Source: Aurelia coerulea
Taxonomy: Eukaryota > Cnidaria > Scyphozoa > Semaeostomeae > Ulmaridae
Direction: 5' to 3'
Length of the DNA: 64,000 bases
Assembly: GCA_039566865.1 (NCBI GenBank)
Contig: CM076958.1
Span: 2,542,001 to 2,606,000, forward strand
The notes beneath the pieces are model-generated. The model was not told the DNA's origin. It was given only the letters and a program-made list of their open reading frames with translations, and did not search any database. Below, piece after piece: positions 26,192-36,808 of this stretch (position 1 is its first letter; each line of letters starts with the position of its first letter). Both the position numbers and the translations under genes were made by a program.

Positions 26192-27205
26192 ATGTAGCCA
26201 GAACACAGTCTATGGCTGAAATCTTATGAATTTTTATTGAATACATAGGTTATGAAGCGTTCTTTGATTAGATTCATTCATATTGAGGTATATTCTTTGA
26301 AACATTTGAAACCTCATTTGGTTAATGAGGTTCAAATGATAGTAAATTTGTCAAGAGAAAATGAAGAAAGAACACATTCTATGGCTGTAATCTTATGAAG
26401 TTATAATGAATAGATCGGATGTGAAACTTTAATTAGATAAATTCATTGAAGTCGAGGTATATTCTTTGAAACATTTGAAACCTAATCAGGTTAATGAGGT
26501 TCAAATGATAGTAAACTTGTGAAGAGAAATTGGAGCCAGAACACTGTCTATGGTTGAAATCTAATGAATTTATATTGAATACATCGGTTATTAAGCTATC
26601 TTTGATTAGATTCATTCAAATCGAGCTATATTCTTTGAAACATTTGAAACCTCATCTGGTTAATGAGGTTCAAATGATAGTAAACTTGTCAAGAGAAAAT
26701 GGAGCCAGAACACTGTCTATGTTTGAAATGTAATGAATTTATATTGAATACATCGGTTATGATGCTTTGTTTGATTAAATACGTTCAAATCAAGGTATAT
26801 ACTTTGAAACATATGAAACCTCATCATGTTAATGAGGTTCAAATGATAGTAAACTTGTCTAGAGAAAATGAAGCCAAAACACAGTCAATGGTTGAAATCT
26901 AATGAATTTATGTTGAATACATCGGTTATGATGCTTTGTTTGATTAAATTCATTCAAATCAATGTATATTCTTTGAAACATTTGAAACCTCATCAGGTTA
27001 ATGAGGTTCAAATGATAGTAAACTTGTGAAGAGAAATTGGAGCCAGAACACTGTCTATGGTTGAAATCTAATGAATTTATATTGAATACATCGGTTATTA
27101 AGCTATCTTTGATTAAATTCATTCAAATCGAGGTAGATTCTTTCAAACATTTGAAACCTCATCTGGATAATGAGGTTCAAATGATAGTAAACTTTTGAAG
27201 AGAAA
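26192..27205 (+). repeat. HOR unit 8 (a-b-E'/e-V-Q-E', 6 monomers, 1,014 bp)
   Basis: c and d are absent. The b monomer ends with CCTAATCAGGTTAATG instead of CCTAATCAGGATAATG, so the crossover seems to lie in its core. The next monomer (26,530) starts like E' but ends like e (AAATCGAGCTATATTC), a visible chimera. V (26,699), Q (26,868) and E' (about 27,037) follow. Confidence 0.86.
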
Positions 27206-28217
27206 ATGTAGCCAGAACACAGTCTATGGGTGAAATCTTATGAATTTTTATTGAATACATAGGTTATGAAGCGTTCTTTGATTAGATTCATTCATATTGA
27301 GGTATATTCTTTGAAACATTTGAAACCTCATTTGGTTAATGAGGTTCAAATGATAGTAAACTTGTCAAGAGAAAATGAAGAAAGAACACATTCTATGGCT
27401 GTAATCTTATGAAGTTATAATGAATAGATCGGATATGAAACTTTAATCAGATAAATTCATTGAAGTCGAGGTATATTCTTTGAAACATTTGAAACTTAAT
27501 CAGGATAATGAGGTTCAAATGATAGTAAACTTGTCAAGAGAAAATGAAACCAGAACACAGTCTATGGTTGAAATCTTATGAATTCATATTGAATAAATAG
27601 GTTATGAAGCTTTGTTTGATTAAATTCATTCAGATCAAGGTATATTCTTTGAAAATTTTAAAACTCATCAGGTTAATGAGGTTCAAATGATAGTAAACTT
27701 GTAAGAGAAAATGAAACCAGAACTCAGTCTTTGGTTGAAATATTATGAATTTATATTGAATACATCGGTTATTAAGCTATCCTTGATTAAATTCATTCAA
27801 ATCGAGGTATATTCTTTGAAACATTTGAAACCTCATCAGGTTAATGAGGTTCAAATGATAGTAAACTTGTCAAGAGAAAATGGAGCCAGAACACTGTCTA
27901 TAGTTGAAATCTAATGAATTTATATTGAATACATCGGTTATGATGCTTTGTTTGATTAAATACGTTCAAATCAAGGTATATACTTTGAAACATTTGAAAC
28001 CTCATCATGTTAATGAGGTTCAAATGATAGTAAACTTGTCTAGAGAAAATGAAGCCAAAACACAGTCAATGGTTGAAATCTAATGAATTTATGTTAAATA
28101 CATCGGTTATGATGCTTTGTTTGATTAAATTCATTCAAATCAATGTATATTCTTTGAAACATTTGAAACCTCATCAGGTTAATGAGGTTCAAATGATAGT
28201 AAACTTGTGAAGAGAAA
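27206..28217 (+). repeat. HOR unit 9 (a-b-c-d-V-Q, last unit of the run)
   Basis: The unit contains a, b (core AACTTAATCAGGATAATG), c, d (27,711), V (27,880, with TATAGTTGAAATC) and Q (28,049). It is followed by E'-like monomers rather than another a, so the regular HOR run stops here. Confidence 0.83.
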
Positions 28218-28889
28218 TTGGAGCCAGAATACTGTCTATGGTTGAAATCTAATGAATTTATATTGAATACATCGGTTATTAAGCTATCTTTGATTAAATT
28301 CATTCAAATCGAGGTAGATTCTTTCAAACATTTGAAACCTCATCAGGTTAATGAGGTTCAAATGATAGTAAACTTGTCAAGAGAAATGAAGCCAGAACAC
28401 AGTCTATGGTTGAAATCTAGTGAATTTATATTGAATACATCGGTTATGATGCTTTGTTTGATTAAATTCGTTCAAATCAAGTTATATACTTTGAAACATT
28501 TGAAACCTCATCAGGTTAATGAGGTTCAAATGATAGTAAATTTGTGAAGAGAAATGAAGCCAGAACACTGTCTATGGTTGAAATCTAATGAATTTATATT
28601 GAATATATCGGTTATGATACTTTGTTTGATTAAATTTGTTCAAATCAAGTTATATACTTTGAAACATTTGAAACCTCATCAGGTTAATGAGGTTCAAATG
28701 ATAGTAAACTTGTAAGAACAAATGAAGCCAGAACACAGTCTATGGTTGAAATCTTATGAATTTATATTGAATGCATCGGTTATGAAGCTATCTCTGATTA
28801 AATTCATTTAAATCGAGGTATATTCTTTGAATCATTTGAAACCTCATCAGGCTAATGAGGTTCAAATGATAGTAAATTTGTAGGAGAAA

Positions 28890-29597
28890 ATGGAGCCAGA
28901 ACACAGTCTATGGTTCAAATCTTTCGAATTTATATTGAATACATCGGTTATTAAGCTATCTTTGATTAAATTCATTCAAATCGAGGTAGATTCTTTCAAT
29001 CATTTGAAACCTCATCAGGTTAATGAGGTTCAAATGATAGTAAACTTGTCAAGAGAAATGAAGCCAGAACACAGTCTATGGTTGAAATCTTATGAATTTT
29101 TATTGAATACATCGGTTATTAAGCTATCTTTGATTAAATTCATTCAAATCGAGGTATATTCTTTGAAACATTTGAAACCTCATCAGGTTAATGAGGTTCA
29201 AATGATAGTAAATTTGCCAAGAGAAATGAAGCCAGAACACAGTCTATGGTTGAAATCTTATGAATTTATATTGAATACATCAGTTATGATGCTTTGTTTG
29301 ATTAATTTCGTTCAAATCAAGGTACATACTTTGAAACATTTGAAACCTCATCAGGTTAATGAGGTTCAAATGATAGTAAACGTGCAAGAGAAAATGAAGC
29401 CAGAACACAGTCTATGGTTGAAATCCTATGAATTCATTTTGAATACATCGGTTATTAAGCTATCTTTGATTAAATTCATTCAAATCGAGGTATATTCTTT
29501 GAAACATTTGAAACCTCATCAGGTTAATGAGGTTCAAATGATAGTAAACTTGTCAAGAGAAAATGGAGCCAGAACACTGTCTATGGTTGAAATCTAA
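28890..29597 (+). other. Longest satellite-derived open frame (235 codons), not called a gene
   Basis: Successive monomers of 168 bp keep one frame open across about four units. The product would be the same segment of about 56 residues repeated (each copy containing LKHLKPHQVNEVQMIVN or a close variant), with no recognisable domain, signal peptide or catalytic motif. Similar shorter frames exist at 17,089-17,628, 32,427-32,966, 38,519-38,992, 42,096-42,611, 44,795-45,292, 45,467-45,964, 55,473-56,015 and 59,904-60,401. Lengths differ by multiples of about 56 codons, the mark of a repeat-length artefact. Translation cannot be excluded from sequence alone. Confidence 0.85.
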
Positions 29598-29899
29598 TGA
29601 ATTTATATTGAATACATCGGTTATGATGCTTTGTTTGATTAAATTCGTTCAAATCAAGGTATATACTTTGAAACATTTGAAACCTCATCAGGTTAATGAG
29701 GTTCAAATGATAGTAAACTTGTCAAGAGAAAATGGAGCCAGAATACTGTCTATGTTTGAAATCTAATGAATTTATATTGAATACATCGGTTATGATGCTT
29801 TGTTTCATTAAATACGTTCAAATCAAGGTATATACTTTGAAACATTTGAAACCTCATCAGGTTAATGAGGTTCAAATGATAGTAAATTTTTCAAGAGAA

Positions 29900-30404
29900 A
29901 TGGAGCCAGAACACAGTCTATTGTTTAAATATTATGAAATCATATTGAATATATCGGTTACTAAGCTTTCTTTGATTAAAATCATTCAATTCGAGGTATA
30001 TTCTTTGAAACTTTTGAAACCTCATCAGGTTAATGATGTTCAAATGATAGTAAACTTGTAGGAGAAAATGAAGCCAGAACACATTTTATGGTTGTAATCT
30101 TATGAATTTATATTGAATACATCAGTTATGATGCTTTGTTTGATTAAATTCGTTCAATTCAAGGTACATACTTTGAAACATTTGAAACCTCATCATGTTA
30201 ATGAGGTTCAAATGATAGTAAACTTGTCTAGATAAAATGAAGCCAAAACACAGTCAATGGTTGAAATCTTATGAATTCATTTTGAATACATCGGTTATTA
30301 AGCTATCTTTGATTAAATTCATTCAAATCGAGGTATATTCTTTGAAACATTTGAAACCTCATCAGGTTAATGAGGTTCAAATGATAGTAAATTTGTCAAG
30401 AGAA
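29900..30404 (+). repeat. X-Y-C trimer, copy 1 (505 bp)
   Basis: X has TTTAAATATTATGAAATC and ends AATGATGTTCAAATG. Y has ACACATTTTATGGTTGTAA, then TTCAATTCAAGGTACATAC, with the core variant CATCATGTTAATG. C begins TCTAGATAAAATGAAGCC and continues as a B-type monomer. The next trimer follows at once. Confidence 0.88.
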
Positions 30405-30910
30405 ATGGAGCCAGAACACAGTCTATTGTTTAAATATTATGAAATCATATTGAATATATCGGTTACTAAGCTTTCTTTGATTAAAATCATTCAATTCGAG
30501 GTATATTCTTTGAAACTTTTGAAACCTCATCAGGTTAATGATGTTCAAATGATAGTAAACTTGTAGGAGAAAATGAAGCCAGAACACATTTTATGGTTGT
30601 AATCTTATGAATTTATATTGAATACATCAGTTATGATGCTTTGTTTGATTAAATTCGTTCAATTCAAGGTACATACTTTGAAACATTTGAAACCTCATCA
30701 TGTTAATGAGGTTCAAATGATAGTAAACTTGTCTAGATAAATCGAAGCCAAAACACAGTAAATGGTTGAAATCTTATGAATTCATTTTGAATACATCGGT
30801 TATTAAGCTATCTTTGATTAAATTCATTCAAATCGAGGTATATTCTTTGAAACATTTGAAACCTCATCAGGTTAATGAGGTTCAAATGATAGTAAACTTG
30901 TCAAGAGAAA
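30405..30910 (+). repeat. X-Y-C trimer, copy 2 (506 bp)
   Basis: Direct tandem copy of the preceding trimer. The C monomer here has TAGATAAATCGAAGCC and ACAGTAAATGG, so its ATG-like motif is lost. The X-Y pair recurs at 34,280, 43,419 and 47,320. Confidence 0.88.
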
Positions 30911-31583
30911 ATGGAGCCAGAACACTGTCTATGGTTGAAATCTAATGAATTTATATTGAATACATCGGTTATGATGCTTTGTTTGATTAAATTCGTTCAA
31001 ATCAAGGTATATACTTTGAAACATTTGAAACCTCATCAGGTTAATGAGGTTCAAATGATAGTAAACTTGTCAAGAAAAAATGAAGCCAGAACACAATCAA
31101 TTGTTGAAATCTTATGAATTTATATTGAATACATCGGTTATGAAGCTTTGTTTGATTAAATTCATTTAGATCGAGGTATATTCTTTGAAACATTTGAAAC
31201 CTCATCAGGTTAATGAGGTTCAAATGATAGTAAATTTGTAGGAGAAAATGGAGCCAGAACACAGTCTATGGTTCAAATCTTTTGAATTTATATTGAATAC
31301 ATCGGTTATTAAGCTATCTTTGATTAAATTCATTCAAATCGAGGTACATTCTTTGAAACATTTCAAACCTCATCAGGTTAATGAGGTTCAAATGATAGTA
31401 TACTTGTAGGAGAAAATGGAGCCAGAACACAGTCTATGGTTCAAATCTTTCGAATTTATATTGAATACATCGGTTTTTAAGCTATCTTTGATTAAATTCA
31501 TTCAAATCGAGGTAGATTCTTTCAAACATTTGAAACCTCATCAGGTTAATGATGTTCAAATGATAGTAAACTTGTAGGAGAAA
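30573..31583 (+). repeat. 1,011-bp hexamer, copy 1
   Basis: Six monomers in order: Y (30,573), C (30,741), E-V (30,911), K (31,080), e-like (31,247, with CATTTCAAACCTC) and E5 (31,416, AAATCTTTCGAATTTATA). It overlaps the Y and C of the preceding trimer, so two duplication events are nested. Confidence 0.87.
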
Positions 31584-32594
31584 ATGAAGCCAGAACACAT
31601 TTTATGGTTGTAATCTTATGAATTTATATTGAATACATCAGTTATGATGCTTTGTTTGATTAAATTCGTTCAATTCAAGGTACATACTTTGAAACATTTG
31701 AAACCTCATCATGTTAATGAGGTTCAAATGATAGTAAACTTGTCTAGATAAAATGAAGCCAAAACACAGTCAATGGTTGAAATCTTATGAATTCATTTTG
31801 AATACATCGGTTATTAAGCTATCTTTGATTAAATTCATTCAAATCGAGGTATATTCTTTGAAACATTTGAAACCTCATCAGGTTAATGAGGTTCAAATGA
31901 TAGTAAACTTGTCAAGAGAAAATGGAGCCAGAACACTGTCTATGGTTGAAATCTAATGAATTTATATTGAATACATCGGTTATGATGCTTTGTTTGATTA
32001 AATTCGTTCAAATCAAGGTATATACTTTGAAACATTTGAAACCTCATCAGGTTAATGAGGTTCAAATGATAGTAAACTTGTCAAGAAAAAATGAAGCCAG
32101 AACACAATCAATTGTTGAAATCTTATGAATTTATATTGAATACATCGGTTATGAAGCTTTGTTTGATTAAATTCATTTAGATCGAGGTATATTCTTTGAA
32201 ACATTTGAAACCTCATCAGGTTAATGAGGTTCAAATGATAGTAAATTTGTAGGAGAAAATGGAGCCAGAACACAGTCTATGGTTCAAATCTTTTGAATTT
32301 ATATTGAATACATCGGTTATTAAGCTATCTTTGATTAAATTCATTCAAATCGAGGTACATTCTTTGAAACATTTCAAACCTCATCAGGTTAATGAGGTTC
32401 AAATGATAGTATACTTGTAGGAGAAAATGGAGCCAGAACACAGTCTATGGTTCAAATCTTTTGAATTTATATTGAATACATCGGTTATTAAGCTATCTTT
32501 GATTAAATTCATTCAAATCGAGGTAGATTCTTTCAAACATTTGAAACCTCATCAGGTTAATGAGGTTCAAATGATAGTAAACTTGTCAAGAGAA
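31584..32594 (+). repeat. 1,011-bp hexamer, copy 2
   Basis: Y (31,584), C (31,753), E-V (31,922), K (32,091), e-like (32,258) and a sixth monomer (32,427). The copy matches the first closely for five monomers. The sixth differs at TCTTTTGAA for TCTTTCGAA and GGTTATTAAG for GGTTTTTAAG, so the homologous tract weakens there. Confidence 0.86.
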
Positions 32595-33268
32595 ATGAAG
32601 CCAGAACACAGTCTATGGTTGAAATCTAATGAATTTATATTGAATACATCGGTTATGATGCTTTGTTTGATTAAATTCGTTCAAATCAAGGTATATACTT
32701 TGAAACATTTGAAACCTCATCAGGTTAATGAGGTTCAAATGATAGTAAATTTGTCAAGAGAAAAAAAGCCAGAACACAGTCTATGGTTGAAATCTTATGA
32801 ATTTATATTGAATACATCAGTTATGATGCTTTGTTTGATTAATTTCGTTCAAATCAAGGTACATACTTTGAAACATTTGAAACCTCATCAGGTTAATGAG
32901 GTTCAAATGATAGTAAACTTGTCAAGAAAAAATGAAGCCAGAACACAATCAATGGTTGAAATCTAATGGATTTATATTGAATACATCGGTTATGAAGCTT
33001 TGTTTGATTAAATTCATTTAAATCGAGGTATATTCTTTGAAACATTTGAAACCTCATCTGGATAATGAGGCTCAAATGATAGTAAACTTGTGAAGAGAAA
33101 ATGTAGCCAGAACACAGTCTATGGTTGAAATCTTATGAATTTTTATTGAATACATCGGTTATTAAGCTATCTTTGATTAAATTCATTCAAATCGAGGTAT
33201 ATTCTTTGAAACATTTGAAACCTCATCAGGTTAATGAGGTTCAAATGATAGTTAATTTGTGAAGAGTA

Positions 33269-34616
33269 ATGAAGCCAGAATACAGTCTATGGTTGAAATC
33301 TTATGAATTTTTATTGAATACATCAGTTATGAAGCGTTCTTTGATTAGATTCATTCATATTGAGGTATATTCTTTGAAACATTTGAAACCTCATTTGGTT
33401 AATGAGGTTCAAATGATAGTAAACTTGTCAAGAGAAAATGAAAAAAGAACACATTCTATGGCTGTAATCTTATGAAGTTATAATGAATAGATCGGATGTG
33501 AAACTTTAATTAGATAAATTCATTGAAGTCGAGGTATATTCTTTGAAACATTTGAAACCTAATCAGGATAATGAGGTTCAAATGATAGTAAACTTGTCAA
33601 GAGAAAATGAAACCAGAACACAGTCTATGGTTGAAATCTTATGAATTCATATTGAATAAATAGGTTATGAAGCTTTGTTTGATTAAATTCATTCAGATCA
33701 AGGTATATTCTTTGAAAATTTTAAAACTCATCAGGTTAATGAGGTTCAAATGATAGTAAACTTGTAAGAGAAAATGAAGCCAGAACTCAGTCTTTGGTTG
33801 AAATATTATGAATTTGTGTTGAATACATCGATTATTAAGCTATCTTTCATTAAATTCATTCAATTCGAAGTATATTCTTTGAAACATTTGAAACCTCATC
33901 AGGTTAATGAGGTTCAAATGATAGTAAACTTGTCAAGAGAAAATGGAGCCAGAACACTGTCTATGTTTGAAATCTAATGAATTTATATTGAATACATCGG
34001 TTATGATGCTTTGTTTGATTAAATACGTTCAAATCAAGGTATATACTTTGAAACATTTGAAACCTCATCAGGTTAATGAGGTTCAAATGATAGTAAACTT
34101 GTCTAGAGAAAATGAAGCCAAAACACAGTCAATGGTTGAAATCTAATGAATTTATATTGAATACATCGGTTATGATGCTTTGTTTGATTAAATTCATTCA
34201 AATCAATGTATATACTTTGAAACATTTGAAACCTCATCAGGTTAATGAGGTTCAAATGATAGTAAATTTGTCAAGAGAAATGGAGCCAGAACACAGTCTA
34301 TTGTTTAAATATTATGAAATCATATTGAATATATCGGTTACTAAGCTTTCTTTGATTAAAATCATTCAATTCGAGGTATATTCTTTGAAACTTTTGAAAC
34401 CTCATCAGGTTAATGATGTTCAAATGATAGTAAACTTGTAGGAGAAAATGAAGCCAGAACACATTTTATGGTTGTAATCTTATGAATTTATATTGAATAC
34501 ATCAGTTATGATGCTTTGTTTGATTAAATTCGTTCAATTCAAGGTACATACTTTGAAACATTTGAAACCTCATCATGTTAATGAGGTTCAAATGATAGTA
34601 AACTTGTCTAGATAAA
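33269..34616 (+). repeat. Octamer a-b-c-d'-V-Q-X-Y, copy 1 (1,348 bp)
   Basis: An isolated HOR-type unit outside the main run: a (33,269), b (about 33,438), c (about 33,607), d' (33,774), V (33,943), Q (34,112), X (34,280) and Y (34,448). It joins the a-b-c-d' order of block 3 to the X-Y order of block 4. A copy of the same eight monomers lies 13,040 bp downstream. Confidence 0.9.
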
Positions 34617-35965
34617 ATGAAGCCAAAACACAGTCTATGGTTGAAATCTAATGAATTTATATTGAATACATCGGTTATAATGCTTTGTTTGATTAAATTC
34701 GTTCAAATCAAGGTATATACTTTGAAACATTTGAAACCTCATCAGTTTAATGAGGTTCAAATGATAGTAAACTTGTCAAGAAAAAATGAAGCCAGAACAC
34801 AATCAATTGATGAAATCTTATGAATTTATATTGAATACATCGGTTATGAAGCTTTGTTTGATTAAATTCATTCAAATCGAGGTATATTCTTTGAAACATT
34901 TGAAACCTCATCAGGTTAATGAGGTTCAAATGATAGTAAATTTGTAGGAGAAAATGGAGCCAGAACACAGTCTATGGTTGAAATCTTATGAATTTATATT
35001 GAATACATCGGTTATGAACCTTTGTTTGATTAAATTCATTCAAATCGAAGTATATTATTTGAAACATTTGAAACCTCATCAGGTTAATGAAGTTTAAATG
35101 ATCGTATACCTGTTAAGAGAAATTGAAGCCAGAATACAGTCTATGGTTGAAATCTTATGAATTCATATTGAAGAAATCAGTTATGAAGCTTTCTTTGATT
35201 AAAATCATTCAATTCGAGGTATATTCTTTGAAACTTTTGAAACCTCATCAGGTTAATGATGTTCAAATGATAGTAAACTTGTAGGAGAAAATGAAGCCAG
35301 AACACATTTTATGGTTGTAATCTTATGAATTTATATTGAATACATCAGTTATGATGCTTTGTTTGATTAAATTCGTTCAATTCAAGGTACATACTTTGAA
35401 ACATTTGAAACCTCATCATGTTAATGAGGTTCAAATGATAGTAAACTTGTCTAGATAAAATGAAGCCAAAACACAGTCAATGGTTGAAATCTTATGAATT
35501 CATTTTGAATACATCGGTTATTAAGCTATCTTTGATTAAATTCATTCAAATCGAGGTATATTCTTTGAAACATTTGAAACCTCATCAGGTTAATGAGGTT
35601 CAAATGATAGTAAACTTGTCAAGAGAAAATGGAGCCAGAACAATGTCTATGGTTGAAATCTAATGAATTTATATTGAATACATCGGTTATGATGCTTTGT
35701 TTGATTAAATTCGTTCAAATCAAGGTATATACTTTGAAACATTTGAAACCTCATCAGGTTAATGAGGTTCAAATGATAGTAAACTTGTCAAGAAAAAATG
35801 AAGCCAGAACACAATCAATTGATGAAATCTTATGAATTTATATTGAATACATCGGTTATGAAGCTTTGTTTGATTAAATGCATTTAGATCGAGGTATATT
35901 CTTTGAAACATTTGAAACCTCATCAGGTTAATGAGGTTCAAATGATAGTAAATTTGTAGGAGAAA
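34617..35965 (+). repeat. Spacer block between octamer 1 and the pentamers
   Basis: Eight monomers. A C/V chimera (34,617) replaces the separate C and E-V found after the other octamer. K (34,786) and a W-like B monomer with ATCGAAGTATATTATTTG (about 34,954) follow. Next is a Z/X chimera (about 35,121-35,290; GAAGAAATCAG on the left, ATTCAATTCGAGG on the right), then Y (35,291), C (35,460), E-V (35,629) and K (35,798). Only satellite is present. Confidence 0.82.
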
Positions 35966-36808
35966 ATGGAGCAAGAACACAGTCTATGGTTGAAATCTTA
36001 TGAATTTATATTGAATACATCGGTTATGAAGCTTTGTTTGATTAAATTCATTCAAATCGAAGTATATTATTTGAAACATTTGAAACCTCATCAGGTTAAT
36101 GAGGTTTAAATGATCGTATACCTGTTCAGAGAAATTGAAGCCAGAATACAGTCTATGGTTGAAATCTTATGAATTCATATTGAAGAAATCAGTTATGAAG
36201 CTTTCTTTGATTAGATTCATTCAAATCGAGCTATATTCTTTGAAACATTTGAAACCTCATCTGGATAATGAGGTTCAGATGATAGTAAACTTGTGAAGAG
36301 AAAATGTAGCCAGAACACAGTCTATGGCTGAAATCTTATGAATTTTTATTGAATACATAGGTTATGAAGCGTTCTTTGATTAGATTCATTCATATTGAGG
36401 TATATTCTTTGAAACATTTGAAACCTCATCAGGTTAATGAGGTTCAAATGATAGTAAACTTGTCAGGAGAAAATGAAGCCAAAACACAGTCAATGGTTCA
36501 AATCTTTTGAATTTATATTGAATACATCGGTTATGATGCTTTGTTTGATTAAATTCATTCAAATCGAGGTACATTCCTTGAAACATTTCAAACCTCATCA
36601 GGTTAATGAGGTTCAAATGATAGTATACTTGTAGGAGAAAATGGAGCCAGAACACAGTCTATGGTTCAAATCTTTCGAATTTATATTGAATAAATCGGTT
36701 TTTAAGCTATCTTTGATTAAATTCATTCAAATCGAAGTATATTCTTTGAAACATTTGAAACCTCATCAGGTTAATGAGGTTCAAATGATAGTAAATGTGT
36801 AGGAGAAA
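35966..36808 (+). repeat. W-Z-a-M-E5 pentamer, copy 1 (843 bp)
   Basis: W has AATCGAAGTATATTATTTG. Z follows ATGATCGTATACCTGTT and has ATTGAAGAAATCAG on the left with the e-type AAATCGAGCTATATTC on the right. Then come a (about 36,307), M (about 36,475; Q-like prefix, TTCAAATCTTTTG) and E5 (36,641; AAATCTTTCGAATTTATA). In this copy the Z junction reads CTGTTCAGAG rather than CTGTTAAGAG. Confidence 0.86.

Larger units (their letters stand above)
19615..28217 (+). repeat. Block 3: higher-order repeat (a-b-c-d-e) with variable unit size
   Basis: Five strongly diverged monomer classes recur in fixed order. a: ATACATAGGTTATGAAGCG. b: ATAGATCGGATGTGAAAC, with CCTAATCAGGATAATG in the core. c: GAATAAATAGGTTATGAAG, with AAAATTTTAAAACTC in the core. 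d: AACTCAGTCTTTGGTTG. e: AAATCGAGCTATATTC, with CTCATCTGGATAATG. The start of a is found at 19,615, 20,458, 21,301, 22,482, 23,158, 24,169, 25,349, 26,192 and 27,206, giving intervals of 843, 843, 1,181, 676, 1,011, 1,180, 843 and 1,014 bp. All are near multiples of the monomer, as expected from in-register unequal crossing-over. Confidence 0.93.
28218..33268 (+). repeat. Block 4: mixed monomer classes, many 168-bp units
   Basis: About 30 monomers of V, B, E', X, Y, C and K (TCAAGAAAAAATG with ACACAATCAATTG) classes. Many units are one base shorter (GAGAAATG for GAGAAAATG), so open frames run through several monomers. Two internal tandem duplications are annotated separately. No gene is seen. 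Confidence 0.85.

Noticed and set aside
19615..28217. A telomeric or rDNA spacer origin of the HOR
   Set aside because: No telomere-type hexamers or heptamers and no rRNA sequence are seen anywhere in the window.
29900..30910. Possible transposon with repeated ends
   Set aside because: Both copies are ordinary monomers in register. There are no terminal inverted repeats, target-site duplications or transposase-like sequence.
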